DNA of 64,000 bases, taken from NCBI GenBank assembly GCA_904066235.2, contig CAJFCV020000002.1, positions 8,432,001 through 8,496,000 on the forward strand, given 5' to 3'. Numbering within the stretch: position 1 is the first letter of the stretch; every line of letters starts with the position of its first letter. The stretch comes from Bursaphelenchus xylophilus. Lineage: Eukaryota > Nematoda > Chromadorea > Rhabditida > Aphelenchoididae. The notes beneath the pieces are model-generated. The model was not told the origin of the DNA and searched no databases. It worked only from the letters and a program-made list of their open reading frames with translations. Shown piece after piece: positions 44,185 to 56,289 of the stretch. A program made the position numbers and the translations under genes.

Positions 44185-46493
44185 TTAGGTCTGATTGGGT
44201 GCTTTGGGAGTAATCTCTCCTTCGTCCGGCTCAATATTGATTACCACGCTCGAGGCCGTAAAATAAGATTCCGTAGAGTCGTTTTGAACTTGGCTGAGTC
44301 GCAGGTTTTGTAATTGTGGTCGACTTCTTGAGGAGATGGAGAGCGAATCGGGTCGGGAGACAGGGTCTGATATTGACGAGGAATAAGAGGTGCTTTCACC
44401 GACTTTAAACTGTAATAGATTTTAGTTGATTAAGAAATAAGTGGGTTTATGACCTACTTTCAAAAGACCTCTGTCTCTCATTCGAACCGAAGGAATTTCT
44501 GGTGCCATCGGTGCAGTTGTTGTGTTTTGTCGGCCGAACGGCCTTTTCATGCTTCTGGAAACATTTGAATAGACATTGAAGCGCAAAACAATGTTTCGTT
44601 TTTGGGAATTTATGGCTGCTCGTCTGCTCATCAAACCTCAGACGACTAGGAAAAATGTTGGATTGGTAGGTAGTTGAGATTACAAAATTACTAGCCTACG
44701 GGCTGGACTGAAATATCACAAGCCTTTGGTTCGATTTTTGGCCGATTTATAAACACTTTGGCTAGCCGTTCGGCTGTTTTTGTAAGTACAATACAAGCCG
44801 TAAATTCGATACTCCTGAGACGAAACGCGGCCCTACTCAACTTACCGTCTAAGGTTATCAAAGAGCGATTGTCGCCGGACCATCGCGAACTTGGTGGCCT
44901 TTGGCCGCCTAACATAGGCTGAGAGAGTCGAGCATCTTCGAATGTCGACTGTTGCCTTTCCCAACAAAACTTCACTGATCTAAACGCAAAATTTCTTAAC
45001 GAATAACAAGCACCCCTACCTTTCGTTTCATAGGTTCTTCCGGTTCCAGGGTGTCCCTCAGATTTCCACTGATCTTGGCCAATTTCCTGGCAACCTCCAG
45101 CGAACTCTCGCTATCGTCTTCCCGTCCCTCTGGAGACGTCCCCGGGGCCAGCGGAGTGAGCTCTTCATCGATTGGAGTGTAATATCGCTTTTCTGGGGAG
45201 ATGTCGAGAGTTAGAGGTTTTTGAAAGAGTGGCAGGGAGTTGGAGGGACGAACTGTCGCCGAACTCAGCTTTTGTTGATGATCATGGGACCATTGGGGAT
45301 CGTCAAAGACTGTGAGGTTGGAGTTGCGGCTGAAGTATTTTTTTTCAGTTTGTATTGGCCGGAAGATAAAACAAATCGAAAAATTTTGGAAACATGTACA
45401 GTGTGGGACCTGATCCAGTGGCAAAAAACATGCCATTTTGCATCCAGGAAGTATCAAAAATGTGGCAAAATGCCTCCCTCTAGAACTAAAAAAACTCCGT
45501 TTTGAAATGCGCGCCTTTTCCTTCACAAAAAGAGTGGGCGTGCTTTTGAAATCGGAGTTTTTTCACTTGGAGAGGGAGGTATTTTGCCGCATTTTTTTGA
45601 TACTTCCCGGCTGCAAAATGGCATGTTTTTTGCCACTGGATCAGGTCCGCCACTGTAGTAGAAACACTCACCGTTTCCTCTCCGTATTCGTCCCCGTGCT
45701 CAGAGACGCCTGATCCGTATGATCTACACTCGACGTTACATCGGATTGAGCAATTTTTTTATTATGAAACAGTGTCTCGGTTCTCCAATTTGTGACCACG
45801 TCTTCCAGTAGATTGAACTGGCAAATACTCTTCTTGGATTGCTCGGAAACCTTGCGCGATCTCGCCGTAGCGTCGCTAAAGCAATATTACTACAATACAC
45901 AGACTTTAGCGTCAAAAATTAGCTATGATTTACCTACCTGTCTCTATGAACGTCGCTGACTTTGTCGTATTTTTTATCCTGAAATGCTCGATTTGGGCTG
46001 ACAAATGTCATCTTCTCGTACTTCCTGAAGAAATGATACAAAATTCCGAGCCAGATGACCAAAACGAGCGCTATTAGAACGACTTCATGAGGCATTACCC
46101 GTGTGATGGCTGAGTGGATCTCTGAAAAAAGTATGGGGATATTACGCAACATGATCTTCCAGCATCTCACTAGAAAAAAATTGGTGGTACCTTGCGATCT
46201 AGTAGCAAAGTTAAGTTGATTTGGAATCCCAGCGGCTCCACATTCGCTTCTCGCTGTGATCCGAGCGCTATAATTGCTTTTGGTGTCCAAATTTGATAAG
46301 ATCGCGGTCCTGGTGGGCGATTGTAAGATCAACCGGGTTGGTAGAAAGTTCGTTTTGAAATCCCTGGACCACCAGTCGATCTCGTAGTGATATGGTTGAT
46401 ATGTCCGCCACGGCTTCTTGTGGCCCCATTGAAGGCGGGCGAAGCGCTCGCCCGCCGCAACAACGCGGAACCCGTGAATTGGGGGTGGAGGCG
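44185..46493 (-). CDS. Fibronectin-III type I membrane protein (5' exons not found)
   Basis: Seven linked exons (46493-46191, 46121-45938, 45875-45672, 45329-45020, 44979-44846, 44554-44458, 44409-44185) keep frame throughout. The first encodes an FN3 domain (APPPPIHGFRVVAAGERFAR ... LSNLDTKSNYSARITARSEC). The second has a TM helix (EVVLIALVLVIWLGILYHFF) with basic stop-transfer residues. The rest is a long Ser/Thr-rich, charged cytosolic region with possible phosphorylation sites, ending EGEITPKAPNQT. The first exon starts in phase 1, so upstream coding exons must exist; one candidate at 48261-48351 does not fit phase directly. The architecture suggests an adhesion or guidance-type receptor. 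I cannot name the family. Intron 3 holds a family F MITE. Confidence 0.8.
45399..45655. repeat. Family F MITE (copy F3), TA target duplication
   Basis: CAGTGTGGGACCTGATCCAG and CTGGATCAGGTCCGCCACTG are the ends, with TA on each side (45397-45398, 45656-45657). Mirrored GGCAAAATGCCTCCCTCTA and GAGAGGGAGGTATTTTGCC lie inside. The TA duplication points to Tc1/mariner-type mobilisation of this family. Confidence 0.82.
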
Positions 46494-48260
46494 CTGAAAA
46501 TTACTTCATTTTGTAAGGTAAGGGAAATACGTAGCGATGGGCAGATCTTCTAAAAAACAAAAATTTTTTGGGAAGCTTCAAAAATCTTTCTTTGGAAGTG
46601 CAGCTTATGACATTCCCTGAATTTTTTAGTCTACAACAACTAGCCAAATGAAGAATGGATCGTATCTTACATTGATTGTTACTTTAAAATTTAGTATTGC
46701 GATTACAACTTACTGCATGGGACACTCATTACATGTGGAGCGAATTACATTATTAGGTTGTCAGGAGGAGGTCAGACTCGAAGATTTAGAGACAGCATAA
46801 TCTTGTCAGTTGGTCTGTTTGGGGTGTTTTAATTCTCTTTTCGATCGGCTTCCTTTTTCTTTGCTTTATGTCGGCTCTTAATTAGAAATATATGGTTCAG
46901 AGATTGGCTGAAACAGCACATACATAAAAAATTTTAAAAGAGCGAATACAGTCTAATCTGTGAAAAACAAATTTGCAAATTTTGTGGGAATAATTTTTTT
47001 ATATAGGGGGTTTCCTGTACGGGGATTTTTTGACATAAAACTGACTCTTGGAGCTTCAAAAAGTTGTACGTTATAGACCAGTTTTTGTCGTATGGGAGTT
47101 GATTATACAGAGATTCTACTGTAAGAGTACTATACAAAAAATTTTGGTTTAAAAATCTAACTTTATCGAAAAAAACAGTTCGTACACGGTGGGGTTAGTT
47201 AACCTAGGCCATGCGGAAAGTCCCAAAAATTTCAGCTAGGCTTTTTCAAAGGGAAAATGAGGAGAGAAAAACAAATTTTCAGATCCCTGCGGATTTTGAG
47301 ATGAAAAAAATTACAGAGATGTCCCACGCTACAATTCAGAGAGAATTATCAATTTGTCATCACAAATATCGGTAAAGTTTATCAATTTTCGGTGCATTGA
47401 TGACCTAAAAACATTGTTGATTTCTTCAAAACACGACCTAAAACTCTTCAATCTTTCTCGAAATAATCTAATTTTATTGCTGGTTTAATACCAAGCTTGT
47501 TGATCGTTAACAAAAAAAGATTTTGCAAAAAAACTTTCTTCCTAAAAAACCCCTGCGGCTCCTAAAAAACGAACCGCATCCCTCTGGCCACATCATGCCA
47601 TTTTTTGCGAAAATTTTTTGTCCGAAATTTAAAATCGAATTACCGCGATGGGAAATTAAATGTAGTACTAGTGGGGCCCTAAACAGAAAGAGAAGGATTT
47701 CCCGGGGATTTGTGCGGAAAGCCGTGGGAAACTAAATGGAACAATAATAAAAAAAAGATATTTGAAAGGGGGTTTTGTTGTTTGCCGAGTTCGCAAACGC
47801 TCTTCAATTATTCTGGAAATATGTGTCAATCATGTGAAAACAGCGAGTCGAAAAGTGAGGTAGGGGAAAAAGTTGAGGACCCAAAGTTTTGCGGATTATA
47901 CAAAATTCAGGTTGGAATCTAGAGAAGTTTGACGGTTAGTGCGACGGAAATGACAAATTTTTATTATTCCTGGATAACATATTAATCATCACCAAGGGAT
48001 GAGTCTAATTGTAAGCAAAAAAATTTTTAGTAAAAATTTTTTTTCTATATTCAATTAGCTCGGTGTACAGAGAGTTGACTTTCGTTGTAAACTTATTTAT
48101 TTCACAATTTTTTCTAACAACAATTGAGTGTTTGGGCAGTAAATCAACCTCCAAACTTATGTACCCGCAATGATAATCAATTTTTTGGGCCCACTAAAAA
48201 TTAAAGACGATAAACATAAATATTCCCTTTTTATTTATGAGGTCTTGGGTGTTTACTCAC

Positions 48261-48351
48261 TCTGCAGATGTCCTTTTCTAGGCTGTTCATCTCCAACAAC
48301 ATTTTCCTACTATAATTTGCGCCGTTGGAGACGAATAATTTAAGCGTGAAT
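48261..48351 (-). other. Candidate exon, unassigned
   Basis: Bounded by ACTTTAG at 48352 and GTGAGT after 48261, with one open frame reading FTLKLFVSNGANYSRKMLLE and on to KDICR. Only that frame is open; it enters in phase 1 and leaves in phase 0. The FN3 gene exon at 46493 needs a phase-1 entry, so at least one further exon would be required between them. It resembles the end of an FN3-like domain. Confidence 0.3.
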
Positions 48352-49466
48352 CTAAAGTGCAACGTTTATAAAAAATATTATATAAACCCTTTCATTCAAA
48401 AAAAATATTGCAAATATTTGCAAAAATGAAAAAAAAAATTACAGTAACCCTTCCCCCTAAATTCATGAATTTTGAGGTCTAAAAATTTTTACTTTTAGAC
48501 TTCAAAATTTTACATGACCTCCAGGCCATCCCATCAAAATTTTAGAGCGTCATCATGACGCATTTTCCCACCCATCCCCGGCAGTTAATCGCCTCGGGGG
48601 ATATCCCATAAAACCCAAATAAAAGCCGGGATTTTCCATCGCCTGAGGCCAGGGGTGGAGAAAAAATAACATTTTTATCCTCCCGGACTCGCCCTTCCGC
48701 TTGGTTCCAGCCCTCAGGCATGTCATTAATTTGCTCAAGATTATATCCGTGTGAAAAAGGGGGGAAAAGCGAAAAAAACGTTGAAAAAAGTATCCGGGGA
48801 TCCGCGGGACGCGGGGTTTATGGCCCAAAGTACAGTGCCCTTAGGGCTTTTATACCCGCGTTTAGAAATTAGGTGTTTTTTAGGGAGTCTTTTACCAGTA
48901 AAGATAGAAAATTTTGATGACATACGAAATTCGAAAGCTCCCAATTTGACTGTAACATTCAGAATTTTTTATCTGATCCCTGAACATCCTACAATTTTTT
49001 TGAACTTATTTCCCAAAATTTTGAAATTTTTGCAGTTCTAATTTGATGTGCACATGGATGAACAACAATGTCCATATTTGATGTTGGAAGTTTTTCAAAA
49101 ATGATGTGAAAAAATTTTTTAATTTTCCGCTCAAACAAAAATGATTTTTGGACACAATTCAAGGCCATCAATTATGAGCAGTTCTCTGATAAAGCCATAA
49201 ATAACCCGTACGAGAGTAATTCGTATGTTTCATTCGTTGGGAAATGAATATCCGTCTTCGGAAGACTGATTTTGGACTTCCCATTTGGTTGTTACTTTTG
49301 CCAATTTTGGCGTATGGAAAGATAGTTGGATACGGTATATTGGCTGGTTAAAAATTTTTAAGACGTAGTTCAGATTTTTAGCTTGCGTAATGCCAAAAAC
49401 TTCGTGTTTGCAACGAATAACAGTCTGCAATTTTTGAGAGTTTTTAGGATGACAAATTGATTATTT

Positions 49467-49876
49467 GAACTTGGCACAAATTTATAATAATTTTTTCTAA
49501 GGTATATGCGAGAATCCTAGGTCGCGCTTTGCAGAAACAACCGAGATTTTTAAATCGAAAGTCGGCTAAAATTTAGGACTTTTTGTCGAATTTCGGCACG
49601 AAAATTTTCATACCTATTTCTACCGTAAAGGATAATGTTTCTACAAAAAATCAAATTTTTCCGCACGAAACTGCCAAAGTTATGGCCAAAAAGCGCTTTT
49701 CTCTCTGACCGCTCTCTACGTTTAGCGTGCTCTCTCGGCGGCAAGAATCGTTCGATATCTCGGCGGCGCCCGCAAAGCGCGAGCTAAAACTTTCAGGAAT
49801 TGATATTTAGTCCATACCCGGTGTGTGTGCAAAATTTAAAGAAAATCTGACTGTCGCACTTGGAGTACTTCCCCTG
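49467..49876. repeat. Family A MITE, left end truncated (copy A8)
   Basis: Starts inside the arm at GAACTTGGCACAAATTTATA and ends GAGTACTTCCCCTG followed by TCA. The centre CTCTCTGACCGCTCTCTACG and GTGCTCTCTCGGCGGC is conserved with 6516-6963. Confidence 0.8.
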
Positions 49877-50156
49877 TCAGTCAAAAGTTTTAGAGAATTT
49901 TATTTTGCCCATCTGAAAAAGGGCTGCATGACTTTACAGGGAACCTGAGAGTGACATTCCGACAGCTTCCTATTGAGGCTTGTGAGGAAAGTGGAAGGGA
50001 ACAATTTATTCGTGGAGCCATAACAGCTCAAATAATACGTTACAACCGTTTCCGAGAGTAATAAAAAGTTTCAAAGTTCAACAAAAGATCAATCGACCTT
50101 ATGGCAATCACACAAATGTACAGTCTGGCCCAATTTTTCGGTGAACTTTGGTGTCT

Positions 50157-52562
50157 TCAATGCGTTGAGACCTGACTTTTCCGATTGCCAGTGTCGAAAG
50201 TTGGTTGAACCTTGTCCGGGATGTTCAACATCTTTTTAACACACTGTCTGACTTCTCGGTGCTTTACGAGGTAAATCACAACAGTTAACGAGGAGTTGAG
50301 GCCTTCGCCGAGCCCGAATGTTATCGACATGTAGCCTCGGATGGTTTCGCTGGCGTCGCCGAGCTGAAAATGTAAGAATAAATGTGCTGAGAGCAAAACG
50401 GAGGGTCAATTCGAAAGGGAATGTTCAACGTGCTGTTTTGAAAGACTTTCAATTTTTTATGCGTAATCTACTTATGTTAGTCCAAAAATTAAGAGCTCAA
50501 AATACTGTGTCGAGCTGCGGAAATGTGGCCTAGTTTTGCAACGGTCTTTGGAGACCAAAGATTTTGCTAAATAATTCAAGAGTTGGGGGAAGACATGCTA
50601 CAAGAAAATTTAGAACGGAAGAAACCTAATTTTTTCCGTATAGGACTGTATTTTTCGTGAGGAAACTCCAGTTGAGAATGAAGGGAGACGGTAGGAAGAA
50701 AAATATTAAATTAAATTGGCCCTGTCTTTGCAAATATTGAAGTTAAGAAGCTGCCTACAAAAGTCAAAAGGGAGACAAATTATAATGCAATTTTGCTCTA
50801 AATTTATACTCACAAAAAGTGTCAAGCTTTCGCCCACTTTCAATCTAAAAATCTCGGTTGTTTCTGCAAACAGCGAGCTAGGATTCTCGCATATATCCTA
50901 GAAAAGATTATTCTAAATTTGTGCCAGATTTCATCAAAATCTGAGCGTCGCACTTGGGGTGCTTCCCGTGTCAGCTGCAGCTGAGTACAATCCATTTTTG
51001 ATCGAGGAAATTTTGGCTTATTTTTTTGCCCCGAGGGATCATTTTTGTTAAAATTTTCGCTTACGCTAGCTTTTCGCTTACGCTGGAGTTCAACTGTTCC
51101 CAAAACTTATTCATAATGTCGCGTATTTTTGCAAGATTCGTTCAAAACTTACATAAGCCAGAATCGAACAGAAGACCGGAATGCACCAAAACAGGACGTA
51201 ACAGAGGACCACGAGTGATATGGAGATGAAGGCGTGCTGATGAACCCGAATTGTGTGGAAATGCTTTGCACATTTTGAGCTTAACTGAGCATTCAATAGC
51301 TTCACTGCCTTGATGTAGAGCCCTGAAATTTTTAGTCATCACTGTTACAAAAATTTTCATTTTTTAACTCTGTTATTTGCCACAACTTTGAGCCATCTTA
51401 CCGATCACCAAGACCGCATTCAATGCCCCGATCCCCAGCCAAATCGCGTGATACAAATGTGTTGTTGTGGCGCCAATCGTGCACTGTTTGCAAGGCTCGT
51501 CAGTCAGCCCTTGAACAGCCAAGATAAAGAAGAAAATACTCAACAGTGTGCAGAATATTAGGATTACAGTTACTCGAAATTTTATATTGATTTGTAGGTA
51601 GGAGCAAGGCCAACGAACCGCCGAATACCGATCCAACGCCAGGGCCAGTAAAAGCAGCTGGTCGAAGATCAGCCCAATCACTTGGGGCTGGCCAATGTAG
51701 AGACAAACAGCTCGATTACAATGTTGGGGATCGTAGAAAAAGATGGTGTGAATGGCACGGATTACTATTCCATAACCTGGAAATTATAATATTTTATGAA
51801 AGTCCGAGAGGGGTAGAGCTGAAGGGTTAATGCAAACTTCAGGCTTGTATTCTCAAAGGATTACATTGGGGGACCCGATCCAGTCGCAAAGAACATGCCA
51901 TTTTGCATCCGGGAAGTATCAAAAAATGTGGCAAAATGCCTCCCTCTCCAAAGTGAAAAAAACTCAGATTTCAGAAGCGCGCTCGCTCTTTTCGTGGGGA
52001 AAAAGGGCGCGCCCTTCAAAACGAAATTTTTTCACTTGGAGAGGGAGGCATTTTGCCACATTTTTGACACTTCCCGGATGCAAAATGACACGTTTTTTGC
52101 CATTGGATCAGGCCCCCCATTGTATAAGTTTTTTGTAGGTCCAGCTGATCAAGAAAGTTCTCGAAGCTCGAGTTCAGAAGAAAAAATTTTAATTTTTTGT
52201 AGAAATATTCTAATAGATAAGATCGTCAAGTTGTGGACATTTTCGACACAAATTTTTCAAGGATTTCGACCGAAAACGGCCCAATATCCACGATCTTATC
52301 TCTAACCCTAGCGTAAAGTTTCAAAAAAAAATCCGCGCGTCAAAACATGACCACTTTTAACGTAATTTCCTCAAATCTTACCGACCACCATACTGCTCGC
52401 CGCTAGCAGCGATATGAGGACATTGCTTTGGACCTTTCGAAAAGCCGGAAATTTGATAAAAATCGACACAATCAACAGGTTCCCAGAGATGGCGAGAAGG
52501 CCAATAACCAGCTTAAAAATCGAAATTCCAAGCCCACTTTCCAGGTCGTATTCAATCTCCAT
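50157..52562 (-). CDS. srsx-like seven-transmembrane chemoreceptor (rhodopsin-like GPCR)
   Basis: Four exons, 52562-52382, 51776-51402, 51322-51153 and 50363-50157, join in frame to 310 residues. TM1 has the GN pair (LVIGLLAISGNLLIVSIFI). TM2 is split by intron 1. TM3 runs through DQLLLLALALDRYSAVRWP, giving an LDRY form of the DRY motif. TM4 and TM5 follow around SIFFFILAVQGL and YHAIWLGIGALNAVLVIG, TM6 is FISISLVVLCYVLFWCIPVF, and TM7 is GLNSSLTVVIYLVKHREVR. A short cytosolic tail ends the protein. Size and TM3/TM7 motifs fit the nematode srsx family of putative chemoreceptors, usually expressed in sensory neurons. The ligand cannot be inferred. Intron 1 holds a family F MITE and intron 3 a family A fragment. 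Confidence 0.85.
50812..50971. repeat. Family A right-arm fragment (copy A9)
   Basis: AATCTCGGTTGTTTCTGCAA, AGCGAGCTAGGATTCTCGCA and the terminal GAGCGTCGCACTTGGGGTGC identify one arm of family A, ending CCCGTG followed by TCA. The left arm is missing. In intron 3 of the GPCR gene. Confidence 0.72.
51864..52122. repeat. Family F MITE (copy F4), TA target duplication
   Basis: CATTGGGGGACCCGATCCAG and ATTGGATCAGGCCCCCCATTG are the inverted ends; TA occurs on both sides (51862-51863, 52123-52124). In intron 1 of the GPCR gene. Confidence 0.82.
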
Positions 52563-54270
52563 TCCCTGAACAGTCACCGTAATTTGAAGAGTAAATTGTT
52601 CGCACGGTAATAGAAAGGTTGTATGTGAAACTCGTTTTGGCAAATTGAAATACTCTCAATAGGGCCAAAGAGGCGCGTTTTTTCTTTATAATTTTGTACC
52701 CCCGCACATGGGGTACAAGCTTTACGCACAAGACGAAAAAAAATTGTCACGACGGGTTGGCTATTACACAAACAAAACAGCACGCAATTACAGATGAACT
52801 CGGGTACAAGAGGATGGCGAATTCGGAGGAATAAAGTCCCAGTTAGGATGAAGAGCAATGCCATGTGATGGGGTAGTCCTGAAGGCCCCCGGGGAGGCCA
52901 AGGTTACTTGGCAATTGGAATCTTGGGTTCGGAAAAGGTGAAAAACAGTTCAAACAGTGCAAAAAAGGAATGGACAAGCAGTTCCTTTGTTTGGCATTTA
53001 AAAAAAGCATGTTAGTTAATCGATATGAACATGAAAATGAAATGACTAGGACAGAAAAACACGGAGATTTTAGTAGCACAAAAATCTTTTGGACTGACCA
53101 AAAAATTTTCGCGTCAGGACCCATAGAAAAAACATGCGTTTTTTTTTGGAACACGCTGTATTATTATCATACGACAAGAGCGGTGGAAAAATACACGTCG
53201 CCGTATATATCTTGTGCTGCAAAAACCTATGTAAGCGGACAGTTATGCATGTGAAAAGTGGGCTAAAAAATTAGGAATAAATTTTTTACTGAAAAAATAA
53301 AAAATTTTTTTGCTTGTCTTCTCATCTTTCATCAAATCGCGTCAAAAGATGGTCCAGAATCCCAGTTCCCATAGAAAAATGAGAGTTTCGGTAGGACAAA
53401 AAATCGACTTATGCACAGTGGAAACCCGGGAAAGTAAACTCTTCTGCAATGAAGCCAGCTGATGACGCAAAATTTCAACGGTCCAGCTGAGGATTCAGTT
53501 TCGGGCAAGGTCTATCTTCGTGCAATCAAACCCTTCTACGACAAAATTTTTTGTACATATAGAAGTTTTACTGTATTCATAGACATAGTATCAAATCTAT
53601 AAGCCTATAAATACATCTAAGACGCCATGATGACTTGCCCAACACCCAAACCTTATACATATATGTATCGTTTCTCTCCTTTTTCTAAGGTCAACCTAAT
53701 TCATCCTTTGTGAATCCTTAATGAATTCACAAAGAAATGACGCGTTTATTATTCCATGCACTTTAACAGAATGTTTGCATCCATAATGAAGCATAAAATT
53801 TAACGAAACCGAAATGCGACCATTCCTTTCATTTAAGTCATCACATCCCACGTGCCGACCGCATGGTGCAGCAATCATGTCGACTGTCCTACGGTGTTTG
53901 TTTAGGGCAGTAAATGAGAAAGGAGGGTCCGGAAATGTTGCCGGCGAATGCCTTAACTAAATCCCAATTTAAATGTCATCTCAAATTTAAATAAAAATGC
54001 TATTTATTTGCCCAGTCTCCTTTCTCCAATGCCCGCGTTTTCCCGCAATTACAGGCGCCCGTAATGGACGGCATCATGTGCGGGGAAGAGGTCAAGAAAC
54101 AAAAAGTTGTGTGTTGACAGAGATCACTTGTTGAGGGCGGGTTCTTATCGGGTTTGTTTGTTGAGTTCAGGTGGAATTTTGTTTCAGAATTACGGTAGAA
54201 TCGAAAATTCCACACTTTGAGAAATCCGCACTATGGTTTATGCTCAGAGAGTTGATGAAACGCTTATTTA
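52563..54270. other. Intergenic, no gene recognised
   Basis: About 1.7 kb upstream of the GPCR gene, with its promoter. The 90-103 codon minus-strand frames here (to 53154) contain no domain and have no splice partners. GAATTCATTAAGGATTCACAAAGG-like inverted text near 53700-53730 forms a small hairpin. Confidence 0.4.
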
Positions 54271-54827
54271 CAGGGTCTTACAAAAAACGTGAAGGAAAGC
54301 CGGAGGCTATAACTTCCGGCGTAGGCGGCGCAGAGACTTCGTTTTAGGAATACGTATTTTTAAGCGACATTAGTTTTTGTTTACAAAATAGCAAGATTTT
54401 AAAACGCAAACTGAGGTCGCTGCGACAGGGGGACTACCCGAAAAGTGCCAGAGAGCAGAATGACAGCCAAATTTTTTAAATGGCTAGCCAAAAACATGAA
54501 ACGGCTAGCCAAAATGTGAGGATGAAGGGCAAAACTTGTAACGTTTTGGCAATTTTCTTCTATGTTATCAAAATCAACCTTACCGAAAACCCCGAAAAAA
54601 TCCGACATTTCTCGGTAATTTTCAACCGAAAAACACTGTTTTTTGGGGTAGGAATGACCCTACTTCAGAAGGTCGTAGCGACCTCAGTTTGCACTTTAAA
54701 ATCTTGCTATTTTGTAGACAAAAACTACTGCCACTTAAAAATACGTATTCCAAAAACGAAGTCTCTGCGCCGCCTCCGCCGGAACTTATAGCCTCCGGCT
54801 TTCCTTCACGTTTTTTGCAAGACCCTG
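54271..54827. repeat. Family G full palindromic MITE (copy G2)
   Basis: CAGGGTCTTACAAAAAACGT and ACGTTTTTTGCAAGACCCTG are the ends, with TA at 54269-54270 and 54828-54829. The arms mirror GAAAGCCGGAGGCTATAACT and GGAATACGTATTTTTAAG. The centre differs from the half copy at 8080. Confidence 0.83.
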
Positions 54828-55774
54828 TACAGTAAGAAAAGCTGATTTCAAATATTTGAAATTTTCCGTAAACACAACATGGAACCCTTGTACCTTGTCC
54901 CAAAACATCCAAATCGAAATAGATTCAATTCTTGTAGTATTCTCCTCGCTCCTTCCACGTTTTAGGTCCAAAAAACAAATCCTACAAAAGCGGCAACAAC
55001 CCCAAATAGGAGACAGCAATCAGAAATCACAGAAGACAAAGTTTTGGTACAAAAACCTCGCACAGTTGCACGGTACTCACACTCGAATCCACGTACAATA
55101 TTACAACGTGTTTTGCAGATGAGGAGATGGCAGAAAGAAGTTAATGGAAATGGGAAGCAGCAATAATAATAAACATAAAAACAGCGACGATGTGAACGGA
55201 AAATACGGCTCTCACAAATCGTGACATTTTCATATTTGTGTTTTGTGGAAAGGGTCAGCTGCAAGCGCAAAGAAATTTGACTTCCCCAACGCTAATGCCT
55301 CACTTACAACTTCCCGGAAGTCAACACAAACAAACGTGCGATAGTGCCCTCAAAAACTGTTGACTGGAATACGCTGAGCCTGTTCTTTGTTCGATGTAAC
55401 ACTTAGGCCTATTAACGCCTAATTGCATTCCAATATTTCTGCATTTAGAGGGCAAAGTATTCGGAGCGGCGGTCGGAAATAACATACGCACTTGGGAGAG
55501 GGGATTGGGAAATTGCAACAGGCCTTTTTTAAGTTAATTTTCGAGACTTGCAGTTTTAAAATCTCCACATTCTAAAGCCTTAAAATAAGAATTGCTGTAC
55601 AAGAACTCTGCTGGTTGACAAAATTTTCTTTCCACCTCGTATCTCGGGAACCGCTGGGCCTAGAACCTCAAAATTCGGCATAGAAACACCATGCATGGCC
55701 ATGGGACAATCTAACACGATACCCAAAAAATCATGGCATTGATGTACTCTATAATACATAGTGCTCAACGAGGC
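54828..55774. other. Intergenic, no gene supported
   Basis: About 950 bp. A 102-codon minus-strand frame (54962-55270) is hydrophobic and Cys-rich by composition, but it has no start context or splice logic, so I do not call a gene. Confidence 0.35.
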
Positions 55775-56190
55775 TTGGCGCGGAGTTGGACGATTGAGGA
55801 AAAAGACGATTGGGGAAACCGAAAAGTATTATTTTTCTTTAATGCAAGTGTGAAATTGGGATAATCGAGGTGCTGATTTCGAAAGTGACATTCACTTTTT
55901 GGACAGTTACTATTTCCCTAGTTCTGTAAAGTAGTAATTCTATGAATTTTTTTCACAAATACTCGATTTTTTCGAAAATCTTATTCACTTTTTCTGATTT
56001 GAAATTAGCACCAAGGAAAACCCCCAAATCGGGTATATGTGAAAAAAAACAAAGAATTACTACTTTACAGTACTAAAAAGTAACTATCAAAAAAGTGAAT
56101 GTCATTTTCGAAATCAGCACGCTCAATTATCCTAATTTTACACTTGCATCGAAGAGAAATAATACTTTTCGGCTCCCCAATTGAGCTCTA
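55775..56190. repeat. Family E palindrome (copy E2)
   Basis: GGCGCGGAGTTGGACGATTG and the right end TTTTCGGCTCCCCAATTGAG are degenerate inverted ends. Inside, TTATTTTTCTTTAATGCAAG, GATAATCGAGGTGCTGATTT and GTGACATTCACTTTTTG match the arms of E1 at 28565-29273. It ends about 100 bp from the condensin gene's stop codon. Confidence 0.75.
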
Positions 56191-56289
56191 ATCCTCTCAA
56201 CGAATTTTGATAAAACTCAAATACTTTTTCTATTTGTATTTCACAATATCAACCTTATATTATACAGGTTTGATCAAGGTTAACATTCA

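Larger units (their letters stand above)
46494..50156. other. Intergenic or missing 5' exon region of the FN3 gene
   Basis: About 3.7 kb. It should contain the missing upstream exons of the FN3 gene if that gene is intact. Only one exon-like segment (48261-48351) and one repeat (49467-49876) were recognised. GC-richer palindromic text lies at 48540-48840 without a gene. Confidence 0.4.

Noticed and set aside
54962..55270. Cysteine-rich 102-codon minus-strand frame as a secreted peptide
   Set aside because: No signal peptide at an ATG, no regular cysteine spacing, and no splice support.
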